Positions 1 to 7,488 of a DNA stretch of 64,000 bases are shown here, in pieces; within the stretch, counting starts at the first letter, position 1, and each line of letters opens with the position of its first letter. Source of the stretch: Paenibacillus sp. H1-7 (lineage in GTDB: Bacteria; Bacillota; Bacilli; Paenibacillales; NBRC-103111); contig NZ_CP031168.1 of the NCBI RefSeq assembly GCF_022354825.1, positions 6,387,501 to 6,451,500 of the forward strand. Reading direction: 5' to 3'. The translations under genes were made by a program, and so were the position numbers. Below the pieces are notes generated by a model. The model ran no database searches and was not told where the DNA came from. It worked only from the letters and a program-made list of their open reading frames with translations.

Positions 1-439
1 CTTTTTTATCGAAAAAGCCGTTCTGCCTCCCTGCAATACGCACGCCCGGATAGCGGGCCATTATCGTTTCCACCGATTTGCGGCTCGTCTCTTCGTCCGC
101 TCCAAGGAAATAGAACGAATATCCTTTGCGGCTGCCGATCTCGAGCATGCCCGTCAAAATATCAAACCCCGTCACGCGTTCACGCAGCGGCGTGCCTTTC
201 CATTTGGCAGCCATGACAATGCCGATTCCGTCAGGCGTAACGAGCCCTGCGGCATCCATAATCTGCTTGAGCTGAGCATCTTGTCTGGAGGTCATGACGA
301 TCTCCGGGTTCGCCGTAATTAGATGAAACAGCTCGCCCTCGCCTTCCTTGCGGTCCGCCTGCGCGGTGAGATGCTCCAATGTTTCGGTTAAGTTCAGTGT
401 GGAAAAAGAGACTCCCATCACATCGATCGATTGCTGCAT
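1..439 (-). CDS. WecG/TagA/CpsF-family glycosyltransferase, N-terminal part (cut by window edge)
   Basis: The gene reads leftward and runs off the window after 146 codons. The start is an ATG at 437-439, preceded by an AAGGAAGGGG ribosome binding site. Translation begins MQQSIDVMGVSFSTL and includes LITANPEIVMTSRQD, then TPDGIGIVMAAKWKG followed by RERVTGFDIL. The TPDGIG and RVTG-D blocks are signatures of this glycosyltransferase family. Members transfer N-acetylmannosaminuronic acid or N-acetylmannosamine to undecaprenyl-linked GlcNAc, in enterobacterial common antigen or teichoic acid linkage-unit synthesis at the cytoplasmic membrane face. The C-terminal portion is missing, so the acceptor cannot be judged. 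The family assignment is firm; TagA versus an exopolysaccharide enzyme is open. Confidence 0.85.
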   Translation of the reverse strand, partial: MQQSIDVMGVSFSTLNLTETLEHLTAQADRKEGEGELFHLITANPEIVMTSRQDAQLKQIMDAAGLVTPDGIGIVMAAKWKGTPLRERVTGFDILTGMLEIGSRKGYSFYFLGADEETSRKSVETIMARYPGVRIAGRQNGFFDKK

Positions 440-568
440 TGCTTCCCCTTCCTTTGCCGGGCCTGCGGTTTCCTTGCCTTTGCCGCACTAGGCCAAGCCC
501 TTGTTCTTTCCCCTATTGTACCTTCAATTGCCTGCCTGTTGCAAAAAAAATTGTCTGATGCCGCCGCA

Positions 569-2041
569 TCATTCGATTGTCAGCGCCGCTTCCTTCATCC
601 TCGCAATCCCGTACGCCATATCGGGCTCCGATAAATGCGGAAAATGAAATATGACCCCGTATCGCCGCCTGCCGCCAGCATCATCGACTTCCGTATCGGA
701 CCATCGAATGCCGGCGGCAAGGCACCGCTCGCGGTAACGAACGTATTGCTCCTCTGTGCCCTTCCACCATCCGAAAAGATGAAGCCCCGCATCGCTCTCC
801 ACCCAATCGAACAGCCCGGATAGCGATTCTCCAAGGAGCTGCTGCAGACATTCGAACTTGCGGCCGTACACCCGTTTCATACGCCGCAAATGCTTCTCAT
901 ACTGCCCGCTGGCCATAAATGCAGCCAATGTACGCTGCTCCAGCAGACCGGTAGGGAGCAGCTCGTACAATGCCTTGGCTTTGACGAACGCGCTTGTCAA
1001 AGCTTGCGGAACCACTGCGTAGCCGATTCTTACGCTGGGAAGCAGTGTCTTGCTGAAAGAGCCGATGTGGATCACTCTTTCATGGCGGTCCAATACCTTC
1101 AGCGGCTCCAACGGCTTGCCGCGATGGCGGAATTCACTGTCGTAATCGTCCTCTACGATGATGGCTCCCTTCTCATAGGCCCAGCCGAGCAGCTGCTGTC
1201 TTCGTTCCATGCTCAGCACGGAGCCTGTAGGAAACTGTCTGCCGGGGGTGACGAAGAGCAGCCGTGCGTCCCAAACGTCCGGTACCATGCCATACTCGTC
1301 CACATCGGCGAGGATGCACGTTCCTCCGACGGATTGCACCGCCCGCTGAATACCAAGAAAGCCCGGATTCTCAACAATCACATGCTCCCCTTTGTTAACG
1401 AGCAGCTGCACCGCGAAAGCGATAGCCTGCATGGAGCCGCTGACCACGATGATTTGACCGGCATCGACCGCTATCCCTCTTGCTCTGCGCAAATATTGCG
1501 CTATGCCCTCGCGAAGCGCTTCGTCGCCTTGGGCTTGAACCAAGCTGCCGTATGCGCGGCCTTCCGACATGCTGAGCTTTCTCGCTTGTGCATACAGACA
1601 CCGGTTCCACTCCTCCTGCGGAAACCATGCCAAATCCGGCGCGAACATATGGAAATCGATACGCCGCATACCCTCATCCGAATGTGCAGGTATGCCCGCC
1701 GCACGAGGATAAGAATGGCTTTCCACCCGCTGTCCCCATTCCGAGAGTGTATAGGCCGCCTCAAGCGGGTCCTCCCGCTTCATCTCCTTCGTCCTGTACG
1801 AAATGAAGGTTCCGCGTCCGATCTCGCTTACGACGTAGCCTTCGGCGGCCAGCATTTCGTATACCTGATTGACCGTGCCTCTCGATACCCCATACAATCC
1901 GGCCAGCTCCCGGCTGGAAGGCAGCTTGGTCCGGTAAGGCAGCACGGCGTCTACAATCGAATCGCGGATGGAATGGTACAAGGAGAGCAGCTTGGTCGGG
2001 TATTTGTCCCGGTAGCCTTCATAAGGAATGTGAAAATGCAT
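569..2041 (-). CDS. MocR/PdxR-type GntR regulator fused to aminotransferase-like domain
   Basis: A 490-residue protein with a GntR winged helix at about residues 12-80 (RTKLPSSRELAGLYGVSRGT is the DNA-binding part). A fold-type I PLP-dependent aminotransferase-like domain follows from about 125 to the end. The PLP lysine lies in the SFSKTLLPSVRIGY motif. MocR proteins use the aminotransferase domain to sense PLP or an amino-group ligand, and they often control the divergent neighbour. Here that neighbour is a PNPOx-like flavoprotein starting 119 bp away. The ATG at 2041 has GGAGG at a good distance. The natural inference is regulation of the divergent gene and itself, possibly in a vitamin B6-related circuit. 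It could instead control amino-acid catabolism, as GabR does. Confidence 0.9.
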   Translation of the reverse strand: MHFHIPYEGYRDKYPTKLLSLYHSIRDSIVDAVLPYRTKLPSSRELAGLYGVSRGTVNQVYEMLAAEGYVVSEIGRGTFISYRTKEMKREDPLEAAYTLSEWGQRVESHSYPRAAGIPAHSDEGMRRIDFHMFAPDLAWFPQEEWNRCLYAQARKLSMSEGRAYGSLVQAQGDEALREGIAQYLRRARGIAVDAGQIIVVSGSMQAIAFAVQLLVNKGEHVIVENPGFLGIQRAVQSVGGTCILADVDEYGMVPDVWDARLLFVTPGRQFPTGSVLSMERRQQLLGWAYEKGAIIVEDDYDSEFRHRGKPLEPLKVLDRHERVIHIGSFSKTLLPSVRIGYAVVPQALTSAFVKAKALYELLPTGLLEQRTLAAFMASGQYEKHLRRMKRVYGRKFECLQQLLGESLSGLFDWVESDAGLHLFGWWKGTEEQYVRYRERCLAAGIRWSDTEVDDAGGRRRYGVIFHFPHLSEPDMAYGIARMKEAALTIE

Positions 2042-2062
2042 CGAATCGCCTCCGTCTACATC

Positions 2063-2073
2063 AATGGTCCATT
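2063..2073. promoter_or_regulatory. Candidate MocR operator in divergent promoter region
   Basis: An 11-bp perfect palindrome, AATGGtCCATT, lies in the 119-bp gap between the divergent regulator (start 2041) and the PNPOx-like gene (start 2161). The position suits an operator for the MocR protein. There is no experimental or second-site support, so the assignment is tentative. Confidence 0.3.
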
Positions 2074-2160
2074 AAAAATAATGTAAATTGGAGCTTTTCG
2101 CTTGTCAATGTTTGCGGTACTTTAGTTTGCATAATTGGTGATTTAGAAGGGAGACAACCG

Positions 2161-2790
2161 ATGAGAAGAAATGAATTTGAAGGGATGGATAGCGAAGAAA
2201 CAGCACAATTTTTGCATGAGATGAGCTATGGGTTTCTAGGGACGGTCGGAGAAGGCGGCTGGCCGGAGATCACACCTCTTAACTTCGTGTACACCGGGGG
2301 AAGCCTTTATTTTCACGGCAGCAAAGTCGGACAAAAAATGACCAACCTGAAATCCGATACGAGAGTCACGTTTGCCGTAGCCAAGGAATATGCGATTATT
2401 CCTTCTTATTTTCTCGATCCGAAGCTGGCTTGTCCGGCAACGGCCTACTTCAAGTCGGTCATGATCAAGGGCCGGGCAGAAATCGTAACCGAGCCCGGGG
2501 AAAAGGCGACGGCGCTTGCCGCATTTATGAAGAAGCTGCAGCCTGAAGGCGGCTACGAGCCGATAGATGCTGAAGACAAGGATTACGCTGCGCAGCTGAA
2601 AGCAACCTCTGTCGTGCGGATCCGGATCGAAGAGATGACAGCGAAGTACAAGTTCGGACAAAACTTGAAGGAACCGAAGTTTACCCGAATCACCGAAGGG
2701 CTTCAACATAGGGGAGCCGAGCTGGATGAAGAGACGATTGCGCTGATGAAAGCCTATTGTCCGCATCACCGCGGGCAGGAGAACAGTTAG
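2161..2790 (+). CDS. Pyridoxamine 5'-phosphate oxidase-like FMN-binding split-barrel protein
   Basis: A 209-residue cytoplasmic protein. The N-terminal part, with the segments GFLGTVGEGGWPEITPLNFV, LYFHGSKVGQKMTNL and VTFAVAKEY, is the PNPOx-like flavin-binding split barrel of the nitroimidazole-resistance (NimA-like) subgroup. These proteins bind FMN or F420-like cofactors; true PNPO activity cannot be assumed. An AGAAGGGAGA site precedes the ATG. The gene is divergent from a MocR regulator, whose effector is classically PLP, so a link to B6 chemistry or to stress reduction is plausible. No gene follows in the same direction before the convergent DUF6509 gene; a GC-rich inverted repeat at about 2800-2830 may end transcription. 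Confidence 0.8.
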   Translation: MRRNEFEGMDSEETAQFLHEMSYGFLGTVGEGGWPEITPLNFVYTGGSLYFHGSKVGQKMTNLKSDTRVTFAVAKEYAIIPSYFLDPKLACPATAYFKSVMIKGRAEIVTEPGEKATALAAFMKKLQPEGGYEPIDAEDKDYAAQLKATSVVRIRIEEMTAKYKFGQNLKEPKFTRITEGLQHRGAELDEETIALMKAYCPHHRGQENS

Positions 2791-2848
2791 CCGACGGAAC
2801 GACGGACAGCAGGCATGCCGGCATAACGCCGGCCTCTGCTTCGCTGTA

Positions 2849-3148
2849 CTAGGAATCCAGCGCTTCCTTCCAATGCTCCTTGCAAAAGGCTTCCACGACG
2901 GCCACCTCGTCGTCTTCCATGTCAAACTCCAGGTATTGCTCTGTACCCCGCTCGTGAATCTCGTATTTCACAATGCGTTCGTCCTCATCCTGCACACCGT
3001 AAATGACGCGGACATACAGTCCATTCTCCGAATAAAGCTCGTCGTCCTCCGGAACCTCGATATCGAGCACGAATTCAACCCGCTTGCCGGGAATAATGCC
3101 GAACGGATCTTTAATTAATTCTACACTGTAGTCGGTAATCGTTATCAC
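2849..3148 (-). CDS. Small conserved acidic protein, DUF6509-like
   Basis: A 99-residue soluble, strongly acidic protein beginning MITITDYSVELIKDPFGIIP and ending in the AFCKEHWKEALDS region. It has no signal peptide or membrane segment. The pattern (ELIKDPFGII, FVLDIEVPEDDELYSENGLY, VRVIYGV) matches from memory a family of short Bacillales proteins called DUF6509. Function is unknown. It stands alone on the minus strand, downstream of the acidic low-complexity gene but separated from it by that gene's terminator. Confidence 0.6.
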   Translation of the reverse strand: MITITDYSVELIKDPFGIIPGKRVEFVLDIEVPEDDELYSENGLYVRVIYGVQDEDERIVKYEIHERGTEQYLEFDMEDDEVAVVEAFCKEHWKEALDS

Positions 3149-3242
3149 GTTTATTCATACATCCTTTCCAACTGCCTGACTAGAACCTATTATACATGGA
3201 TTTTCAGAAAATCAATAACTAGCCTCATAAAGTGATATAATA

Positions 3243-3275
3243 TAAAAAAACCTGCTCATCGCTGAACAGGTTCAT
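3243..3275 (-). terminator. Intrinsic terminator of the acidic-protein gene
   Basis: AACCTG (3249-3254) pairs with CAGGTT (3267-3272). Read on the minus strand the hairpin is followed by a run of seven T residues. It lies just downstream of the acidic protein gene and supports minus-strand transcription of that locus. Confidence 0.75.
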
Positions 3276-3314
3276 TGATATCATATTTTGGAGAAGGGAT
3301 TTGGAGTCAAAACG

Positions 3315-3587
3315 TTATTCGGCAGGCTCTGAACTTTCCTCTGATTCGGACGATGCGTCGGCTTCTTCATCCTCACCGTCATCCTCCGCTACTTCCTCAT
3401 CTTCATCGGCATCCTCTGCATCTTCAGCATCGCCGGCTTCTTCACCGGCATCATCATCAGCTTCTTCTTCCACTTCTTCATCATCCACTTCATCGACAGC
3501 AGCTTCGGATTCTTCTGAAGCGCTTACAATTACTTCTTCAACCTCGGCCTCAACCAACACTTCATCCTTTTGAAATTCTTCTCCCAT
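3315..3587 (-). CDS. Small Glu/Asp/Ala/Ser-rich low-complexity acidic protein
   Basis: A 90-residue protein, MGEEFQKDEVLVEAEVEEVI followed by about 65 residues that are almost entirely E, D, A and S. The ATG at 3587 is chosen because GGAGGG sits six bases upstream; the upstream in-frame GTG at 3608 would lie before this site. A terminator follows at 3243-3275. The opposite strand is also open here, coding Ser-rich repeats, but only because the codons are repetitive; it has no comparable start signals. The composition resembles the acidic tail of RNA polymerase delta subunit, but no folded domain is visible. Function is unknown; it is probably intrinsically disordered. Confidence 0.6.
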   Translation of the reverse strand: MGEEFQKDEVLVEAEVEEVIVSASEESEAAVDEVDDEEVEEEADDDAGEEAGDAEDAEDADEDEEVAEDDGEDEEADASSESEESSEPAE

Positions 3588-3605
3588 AGCAATCCCTCCA
3601 ATTTG

Positions 3606-3624
3606 CACTTAGTTTCCCTAAGTG
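3606..3624. promoter_or_regulatory. Inverted repeat in the leader of the acidic-protein gene
   Basis: CACTTAG and CTAAGTG form a perfect 7-bp inverted repeat around TTTCC. It lies upstream of the GGAGGG site of the gene at 3315-3587. It could be an operator or a 5' UTR hairpin. No regulator is identifiable. Confidence 0.4.
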
Positions 3625-3654
3625 TGATACATGTATATGATACGGGAGAATGTT

Positions 3655-4203
3655 TTAGTATTCGAACTGCTCTTCTTCCACAATATTTTGCAAATCATTC
3701 GCCGTAATGCTTAAGATGCGGTAATCGTGCTGCTTCGCCAGGTGCAGCGCCTGTTCCTTGATGAATTTCGGCGAGCCTTCCTTTTCTTCATCGTACAAAA
3801 CGATGATTCCGTCGGAATTGCGGAGCAAAAATTTATTTTTCTCCTTAAACTGCCACGGTCCGTCGTATTTGGTTTTGGTTACGCTGTTCACGTAATTCGC
3901 GCGCTGCAATATGCTGCTGTACACGCTTCGCTTCTCTTCGCTCCAGTTCTCATCCTGCTCCAGGAACGGCGTAATGACAGCCAGCTGAACCGTATCGTAC
4001 TCTTCCTGCAGCTCCAGCACGGCTTCGGCCGCCCACAGCTCCACTCCCCATTGGCCGCTGACGATAACCCACTCCAGCCCCTCGTCCAGTAAAGCCACGA
4101 TTTGTTTCTTAATCGCCTTCTTAATAATCGGGATGCCCGGATGCTTGAGAGAATAAATCCCCAGCTCCGCGGCTTTGTATCCCGTCACTACAACCCGTTT
4201 CAC
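3655..4203 (-). CDS. ypsA: YpsA-like SLOG-domain protein (DUF1273)
   Basis: A 182-residue protein with the YpsA pattern: MKRVVVTGYKAAELGIYS at the N-terminus, the glycine-rich WVIVSGQWGVELWAAEAVLE segment (SLOG nucleotide-sugar-binding loop), TPFLEQDENWSEEKRSVYSS and SDGIIVLYDEEKEGSPKF. In Bacillus, YpsA is connected with cell division and GpsB and is a member of the SLOG superfamily; the ligand is unresolved. The length fits the family. Its ATG overlaps the stop of the upstream MFS gene by four bases, so the two are translationally coupled in one operon. That pairing is not the Bacillus subtilis arrangement. Confidence 0.88.
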   Translation of the reverse strand: MKRVVVTGYKAAELGIYSLKHPGIPIIKKAIKKQIVALLDEGLEWVIVSGQWGVELWAAEAVLELQEEYDTVQLAVITPFLEQDENWSEEKRSVYSSILQRANYVNSVTKTKYDGPWQFKEKNKFLLRNSDGIIVLYDEEKEGSPKFIKEQALHLAKQHDYRILSITANDLQNIVEEEQFEY

Positions 4204-5423
4204 CCGTTGTACACTCCCTTATCCGCGGTCTGAACCGATGCGGCTTTCTTTTCCTTCAGTATGAGCCAGACGATACCTGCCGTACAAATGACTGCAATCC
4301 ATGCGTTGTAAAAAAAGACGTTCCTCATTCCGAAGGCTTCGCTCGCAAACCCGCCGAAAAAGCTGCCGATAATCCGCGCAACCCCTAAACTTAGCAGTCC
4401 GTTGAGCGTCTGGCCGCTCGCCTTAAGCTCTTTGGGAACCTCGCGGTTAATATACATGGCCATCGTTACTGTAAGCACAATAAAAATTAGGCCGTGAAGC
4501 AATTGCGCCGGCAGCACCCAATACGGATTCTCCGTGAACGAAAAGGCAAACCAGCGGAGCGCCGTAGCTACGCCGGAGACCAGCAAAATATGCGTCAAGC
4601 GGACCCGCTTCATAATCCGGTCGGCGAAGAGCAGGAAAGGAATCTCACTCAGCGAGGAAATGACCATGGACCAGCCGATCAATACGTTGTCCGCCCCGAG
4701 CTCGCGGAAATAGATCGGAAAGAACGAGTAATAGTAGCCTAACGTAATTTGCAGCACCAGATTGATGCCCATATAGATCATCAGCTTGCGGTTTTTGAAC
4801 AAGACCCACACTTGCATTTTTTTGCCGGCCGACTGATACCCGGAAACCTTCGGAAACCTCGTCAACAACAACAGTGAGATCAGCATGACCGCGGCATAAA
4901 CGGGAAATAGTGTACCGATATCATACTTGGCCAAATAACCGAAGCTGATCGACATGATCGCGAATCCGATCGTCCCTCCAAGCCGGATCGACCCGAACGA
5001 CCAGCTCTTCTGCTTGTCGAGCTCCTCCAGCGTAATTGCGTCACTGATTGCGAAGGTTGATGTCTGGAAAAAGGTGAACAGACACACCATGACGAGCAAA
5101 TAATAAAATGCGTCGGACAACGGAAACAACATGACCATGAGTCCGCTTCCCGCAAGCAGCACGGCAAGGACGGAGTTTTTCGTCTTGGCACGGTCCCCTA
5201 TGGCTCCCCATAACGGCTGTGCCAAAACGGCGACAAGCGGTCCCAGGCTGAGCAGCGTCCCGATTTGTGCCGGCGTCGCCCCCACGGATTGAAAGTATAC
5301 CGGTATGTAAGTCCCGTATACCGCATTTCCCATATACACAATCATATAGAACAGCAGAAAATAGATCATTGCGGCTTCCGCTCTTTTCTTCGTAGAGTAG
5401 AGTTGAATAAGTACGACCTTCAT
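4200..5423 (-). CDS. MFS transporter (MFS_1-like / nucleoside-symporter-like)
   Basis: A protein of 407 residues with about 12 predicted membrane segments. The N-terminus is MKVVLIQLYSTKKRAEAAMI, then IYFLLFYMIVYMGNAVYGTY. The MFS motif A-like loop LWGAIGDRAKTKNS lies near residue 75, and DRIMKRVRLT is the equivalent in the second half. A longer reading from 5546 is possible, but the ATG at 5423 has a GGCGGTGAG site and begins directly before the first membrane helix. The substrate is unknown. It overlaps ypsA by four bases and is the promoter-proximal gene of that pair. Confidence 0.8.
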   Translation of the reverse strand: MKVVLIQLYSTKKRAEAAMIYFLLFYMIVYMGNAVYGTYIPVYFQSVGATPAQIGTLLSLGPLVAVLAQPLWGAIGDRAKTKNSVLAVLLAGSGLMVMLFPLSDAFYYLLVMVCLFTFFQTSTFAISDAITLEELDKQKSWSFGSIRLGGTIGFAIMSISFGYLAKYDIGTLFPVYAAVMLISLLLLTRFPKVSGYQSAGKKMQVWVLFKNRKLMIYMGINLVLQITLGYYYSFFPIYFRELGADNVLIGWSMVISSLSEIPFLLFADRIMKRVRLTHILLVSGVATALRWFAFSFTENPYWVLPAQLLHGLIFIVLTVTMAMYINREVPKELKASGQTLNGLLSLGVARIIGSFFGGFASEAFGMRNVFFYNAWIAVICTAGIVWLILKEKKAASVQTADKGVYNG

Positions 5424-5643
5424 TATCTCACCGCCCACATGGTATGACAATAGGAAAGGAACTGCAGAATTCGGCCTCCTTCCCTCCTTGGCAGCATATT
5501 GGCTTAGACTTCTCATGCACTTGCTCGAAAGAATTGAGTCTAGCACAGGGTTGTCCTGTGCGATCTATCTGGTACAATAGGGATGATAGCCTGCGGCGAC
5601 AGCAGTCGGCGGCGGATGAATAAGGAAGCGGGAGATAACCCCT

Positions 5644-5850
5644 ATGGAATTCAGACTGGATCGAATCGAGAACAAAATTGAATTTTTTGAAGCCTATGAT
5701 CTGAAGACGCTGGAAAGAAACATAGAGGCGCAAATCGATAACAACAAGGCGCTGCTCCTCGATGTGTACCAAATTGACCACAACGTTGTATTTGACCCTA
5801 ACAGAGGCAAAATGCTGTACAGCGCCGTCGTGCATTTCAAAGCCAAGTAA
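5644..5850 (+). CDS. yrzA: DUF2536 family protein (YrzA-like)
   Basis: A 68-residue protein MEFRLDRIENKIEFFEAYDL ending MLYSAVVHFKAK. Length, the IENKIEFFEA start and the LYSAVVHFKAK ending match the DUF2536 family of Bacillales, of which B. subtilis YrzA is a member. No function is established. The ATG is preceded by GGGAGATAA. It lies 70 bp upstream of the YuiH-type gene in the same direction and may share its transcript. Confidence 0.82.
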   Translation: MEFRLDRIENKIEFFEAYDLKTLERNIEAQIDNNKALLLDVYQIDHNVVFDPNRGKMLYSAVVHFKAK

Positions 5851-5920
5851 GCCTATCGGCCGGCCAAGTTATATGGCTTGCCTGCTTGCAATTACTAACT
5901 TAGAGGAGACTGGATCGAGC

Positions 5921-6592
5921 ATGAACAATAAAGCGGAACGACTGAAGCAAATGGCGCCGCCCGCGCCGCAGAACGGACAAGAGTATGGCGACCGGCTGCC
6001 CCCCGGCCAAGTGCTGACGGAAAGGTTTCCGATCCTTCACGAAGGCGAAGTGCCGGAGTACGATTTGTCCGTCTGGGACTTCAAGCTGTTTGGAGAGGTG
6101 GAACAAGCAAGGAGCTTCAACTTCGACGAATTCATGAAGCTGCCCCGAACCAAAGTCGTGTGCGACATCCACTGCGTAACCCGCTGGAGCAAGTTTGATA
6201 CCGAGTGGGAAGGCGTCCTGTTCAAAGATTTGCTCAAGCTGCTGGATGTAAAGCCAACGGCTAACTATGTCATGGTCCACGCGGACAACGATTACGAGAC
6301 GAATGTTCCGCTTGAAGACCTGATGCGGGATGATGTGCTGCTCGCCACTCATTACAACGGTGAGCCACTGACTAAGAAGCATGGGTTCCCAATGCGTTTG
6401 ATCGTACCGCATTTGTATTTTTGGAAAAGCGCCAAATGGATTCGCGGCTTCGAGTTTATGAAGGAGGACCGTCCGGGCTTCTGGGAGCAAAACGGCTTCC
6501 ACTTGTACGGTGACGCTCACAAAGAGCAACGGTTTTCCGGCGAGCCCTTGGACATTCCGGAAGACGAATGGGTACATAAAGATTTCGATTAA
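5921..6592 (+). CDS. yuiH: YuiH-type sulfite oxidase-like molybdopterin oxidoreductase
   Basis: A 223-residue soluble protein with the oxidoreductase molybdopterin-binding fold. Cys85 in CDIHCVTRWS is the expected molybdenum ligand; the segments NYVMVHADNDYETNVPLEDL, HGFPMRLIVPHLYFWKSAKW and RGFEFM are family hallmarks. The ATG at 5921 has GAGGAGA 13 bases upstream. There is no Tat signal or dimerisation domain, so it is the small cytoplasmic YuiH form rather than full sulfite oxidase or MsrP. The physiological substrate is not known. No molybdenum cofactor genes are nearby. It is followed by an inverted repeat at 6604-6694. Confidence 0.85.
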   Translation: MNNKAERLKQMAPPAPQNGQEYGDRLPPGQVLTERFPILHEGEVPEYDLSVWDFKLFGEVEQARSFNFDEFMKLPRTKVVCDIHCVTRWSKFDTEWEGVLFKDLLKLLDVKPTANYVMVHADNDYETNVPLEDLMRDDVLLATHYNGEPLTKKHGFPMRLIVPHLYFWKSAKWIRGFEFMKEDRPGFWEQNGFHLYGDAHKEQRFSGEPLDIPEDEWVHKDFD

Positions 6593-6603
6593 CCGATGAA
6601 TGG

Positions 6604-6694
6604 AAAAGCCTCCAGGATCGTTTGAATTTCGCTCTCATTTGCGGACTATGTCCAGGGTAGGAGGAGCAGCCCATTCGGATCTGTGGAGGCTTTT
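6604..6694. other. 91-bp element closed by an 11-bp inverted repeat
   Basis: AAAAGCCTCCA (6604-6614) is exactly complementary to TGGAGGCTTTT (6684-6694). The enclosed 69 bases contain smaller self-complementary pieces, for example GGAC-tat-GTCC. It separates the convergent YuiH-like and DUF3238-like genes and overlaps neither. The A/T ends would allow it to act as a bidirectional terminator with an unusually long, structured interior. A small structured RNA is an alternative. Confidence 0.4.
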
Positions 6695-6699
6695 GACGT

Positions 6700-7290
6700 T
6701 TATCCTATCGTTTTCTCAAAATGATATTCCATCTCGCCGGCCATTGCCGCCGGAGTGTCCCCGGTCAGGTGGAAATTGTGCGAATGAATAAGCTCAAATG
6801 GCCCGAAATCGGTTTGCTTATAAAATTCGTAGCACGGAAAGCCGTCGTGAGAGCCTTTGGCATGAATCTTCCCGTCCGCCTGCACCTTCACATGCAGTAT
6901 ATAATCCGGAGCCGGCGCATCCCTTCTCATCGGGTTGCTCACGCTGGATTTCATTGTGAAGAATACCGCATCCTCGCTCCATTGTTCATTATTCACAATG
7001 ATTCCTTCCGTTGATGCCCTTTCTTGACGATAGCTCACAGTCCCGTCCGATCCGGTTATTTTCAGAATCGTCTCTCCCGTACAAGCAAACGGAACGAGTC
7101 TTCTTTTGACAAAATCGATCGTCACCTCCTGCTCTACGCGAGAACGACCCGTATTGACGGCATGTGGCGTAAATCCTCGAATATCTCCTGCAAATTCCAG
7201 ACAATTACCGTTCGTCGGGTCGTAGATGGGCTGCAGCCAGTGCAGCTCGCCGATAAACACACATGCCCTCAATTTTACAATAGTCACCAT
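6700..7290 (-). CDS. DUF3238-like conserved protein
   Basis: A 196-residue protein beginning MVTIVKLRACVFIGELHWLQ. Characteristic stretches include FTPHAVNTGRSRVEQEVTID, TGSDGTVSYRQERAS, KSSVSNPMRRDAPAPDYILH and KGSHDGFPCYEFYK. From memory this matches DUF3238 of Bacillus, whose function is unknown. There is no signal peptide or membrane span, and the sequence is beta-rich. The ATG is preceded by GGGAGG. It is a single-gene unit between the YuiH-like gene (convergent) and the kduI terminator. Confidence 0.6.
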   Translation of the reverse strand: MVTIVKLRACVFIGELHWLQPIYDPTNGNCLEFAGDIRGFTPHAVNTGRSRVEQEVTIDFVKRRLVPFACTGETILKITGSDGTVSYRQERASTEGIIVNNEQWSEDAVFFTMKSSVSNPMRRDAPAPDYILHVKVQADGKIHAKGSHDGFPCYEFYKQTDFGPFELIHSHNFHLTGDTPAAMAGEMEYHFEKTIG

Positions 7291-7412
7291 TACCTTAACC
7301 TCCCAGATTTACAAATAGTTTCAATACGAGACTATCTTATCATGGAAAAATAAGGTTTGGCCGTTTCTACCTTACTTTGATAGAGAAGCAGCGACGGTGC
7401 AAAAACAGCAAA

Positions 7413-7451
7413 GAGGCTGATTTGCCTGCATTGTGCAGATAAATCAGCCTC
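7413..7451 (-). terminator. Intrinsic terminator of kduI
   Basis: GAGGCTGATTT (7413-7423) pairs with AAATCAGCCTC (7441-7451), and an inner CTGCA/TGCAG extends the stem. On the minus strand the hairpin is followed by CTCTTTGCTGTTTTTG. It lies 38 bp downstream of the kduI stop. Confidence 0.8.
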
Positions 7452-7488
7452 ACTCTTTTATTGCTAATCCATGATAACGATATCGCGA

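Noticed and set aside
890..2086. 398-codon plus-strand open frame opposite the MocR gene
   Set aside because: Antisense to a clear GntR/aminotransferase protein, no recognisable domain, no good ribosome site; a shadow frame.
3301..3573. Ser-rich plus-strand protein opposite the acidic gene
   Set aside because: Composition is the mirror of the acidic codons; the minus strand has the better ribosome site and a terminator.
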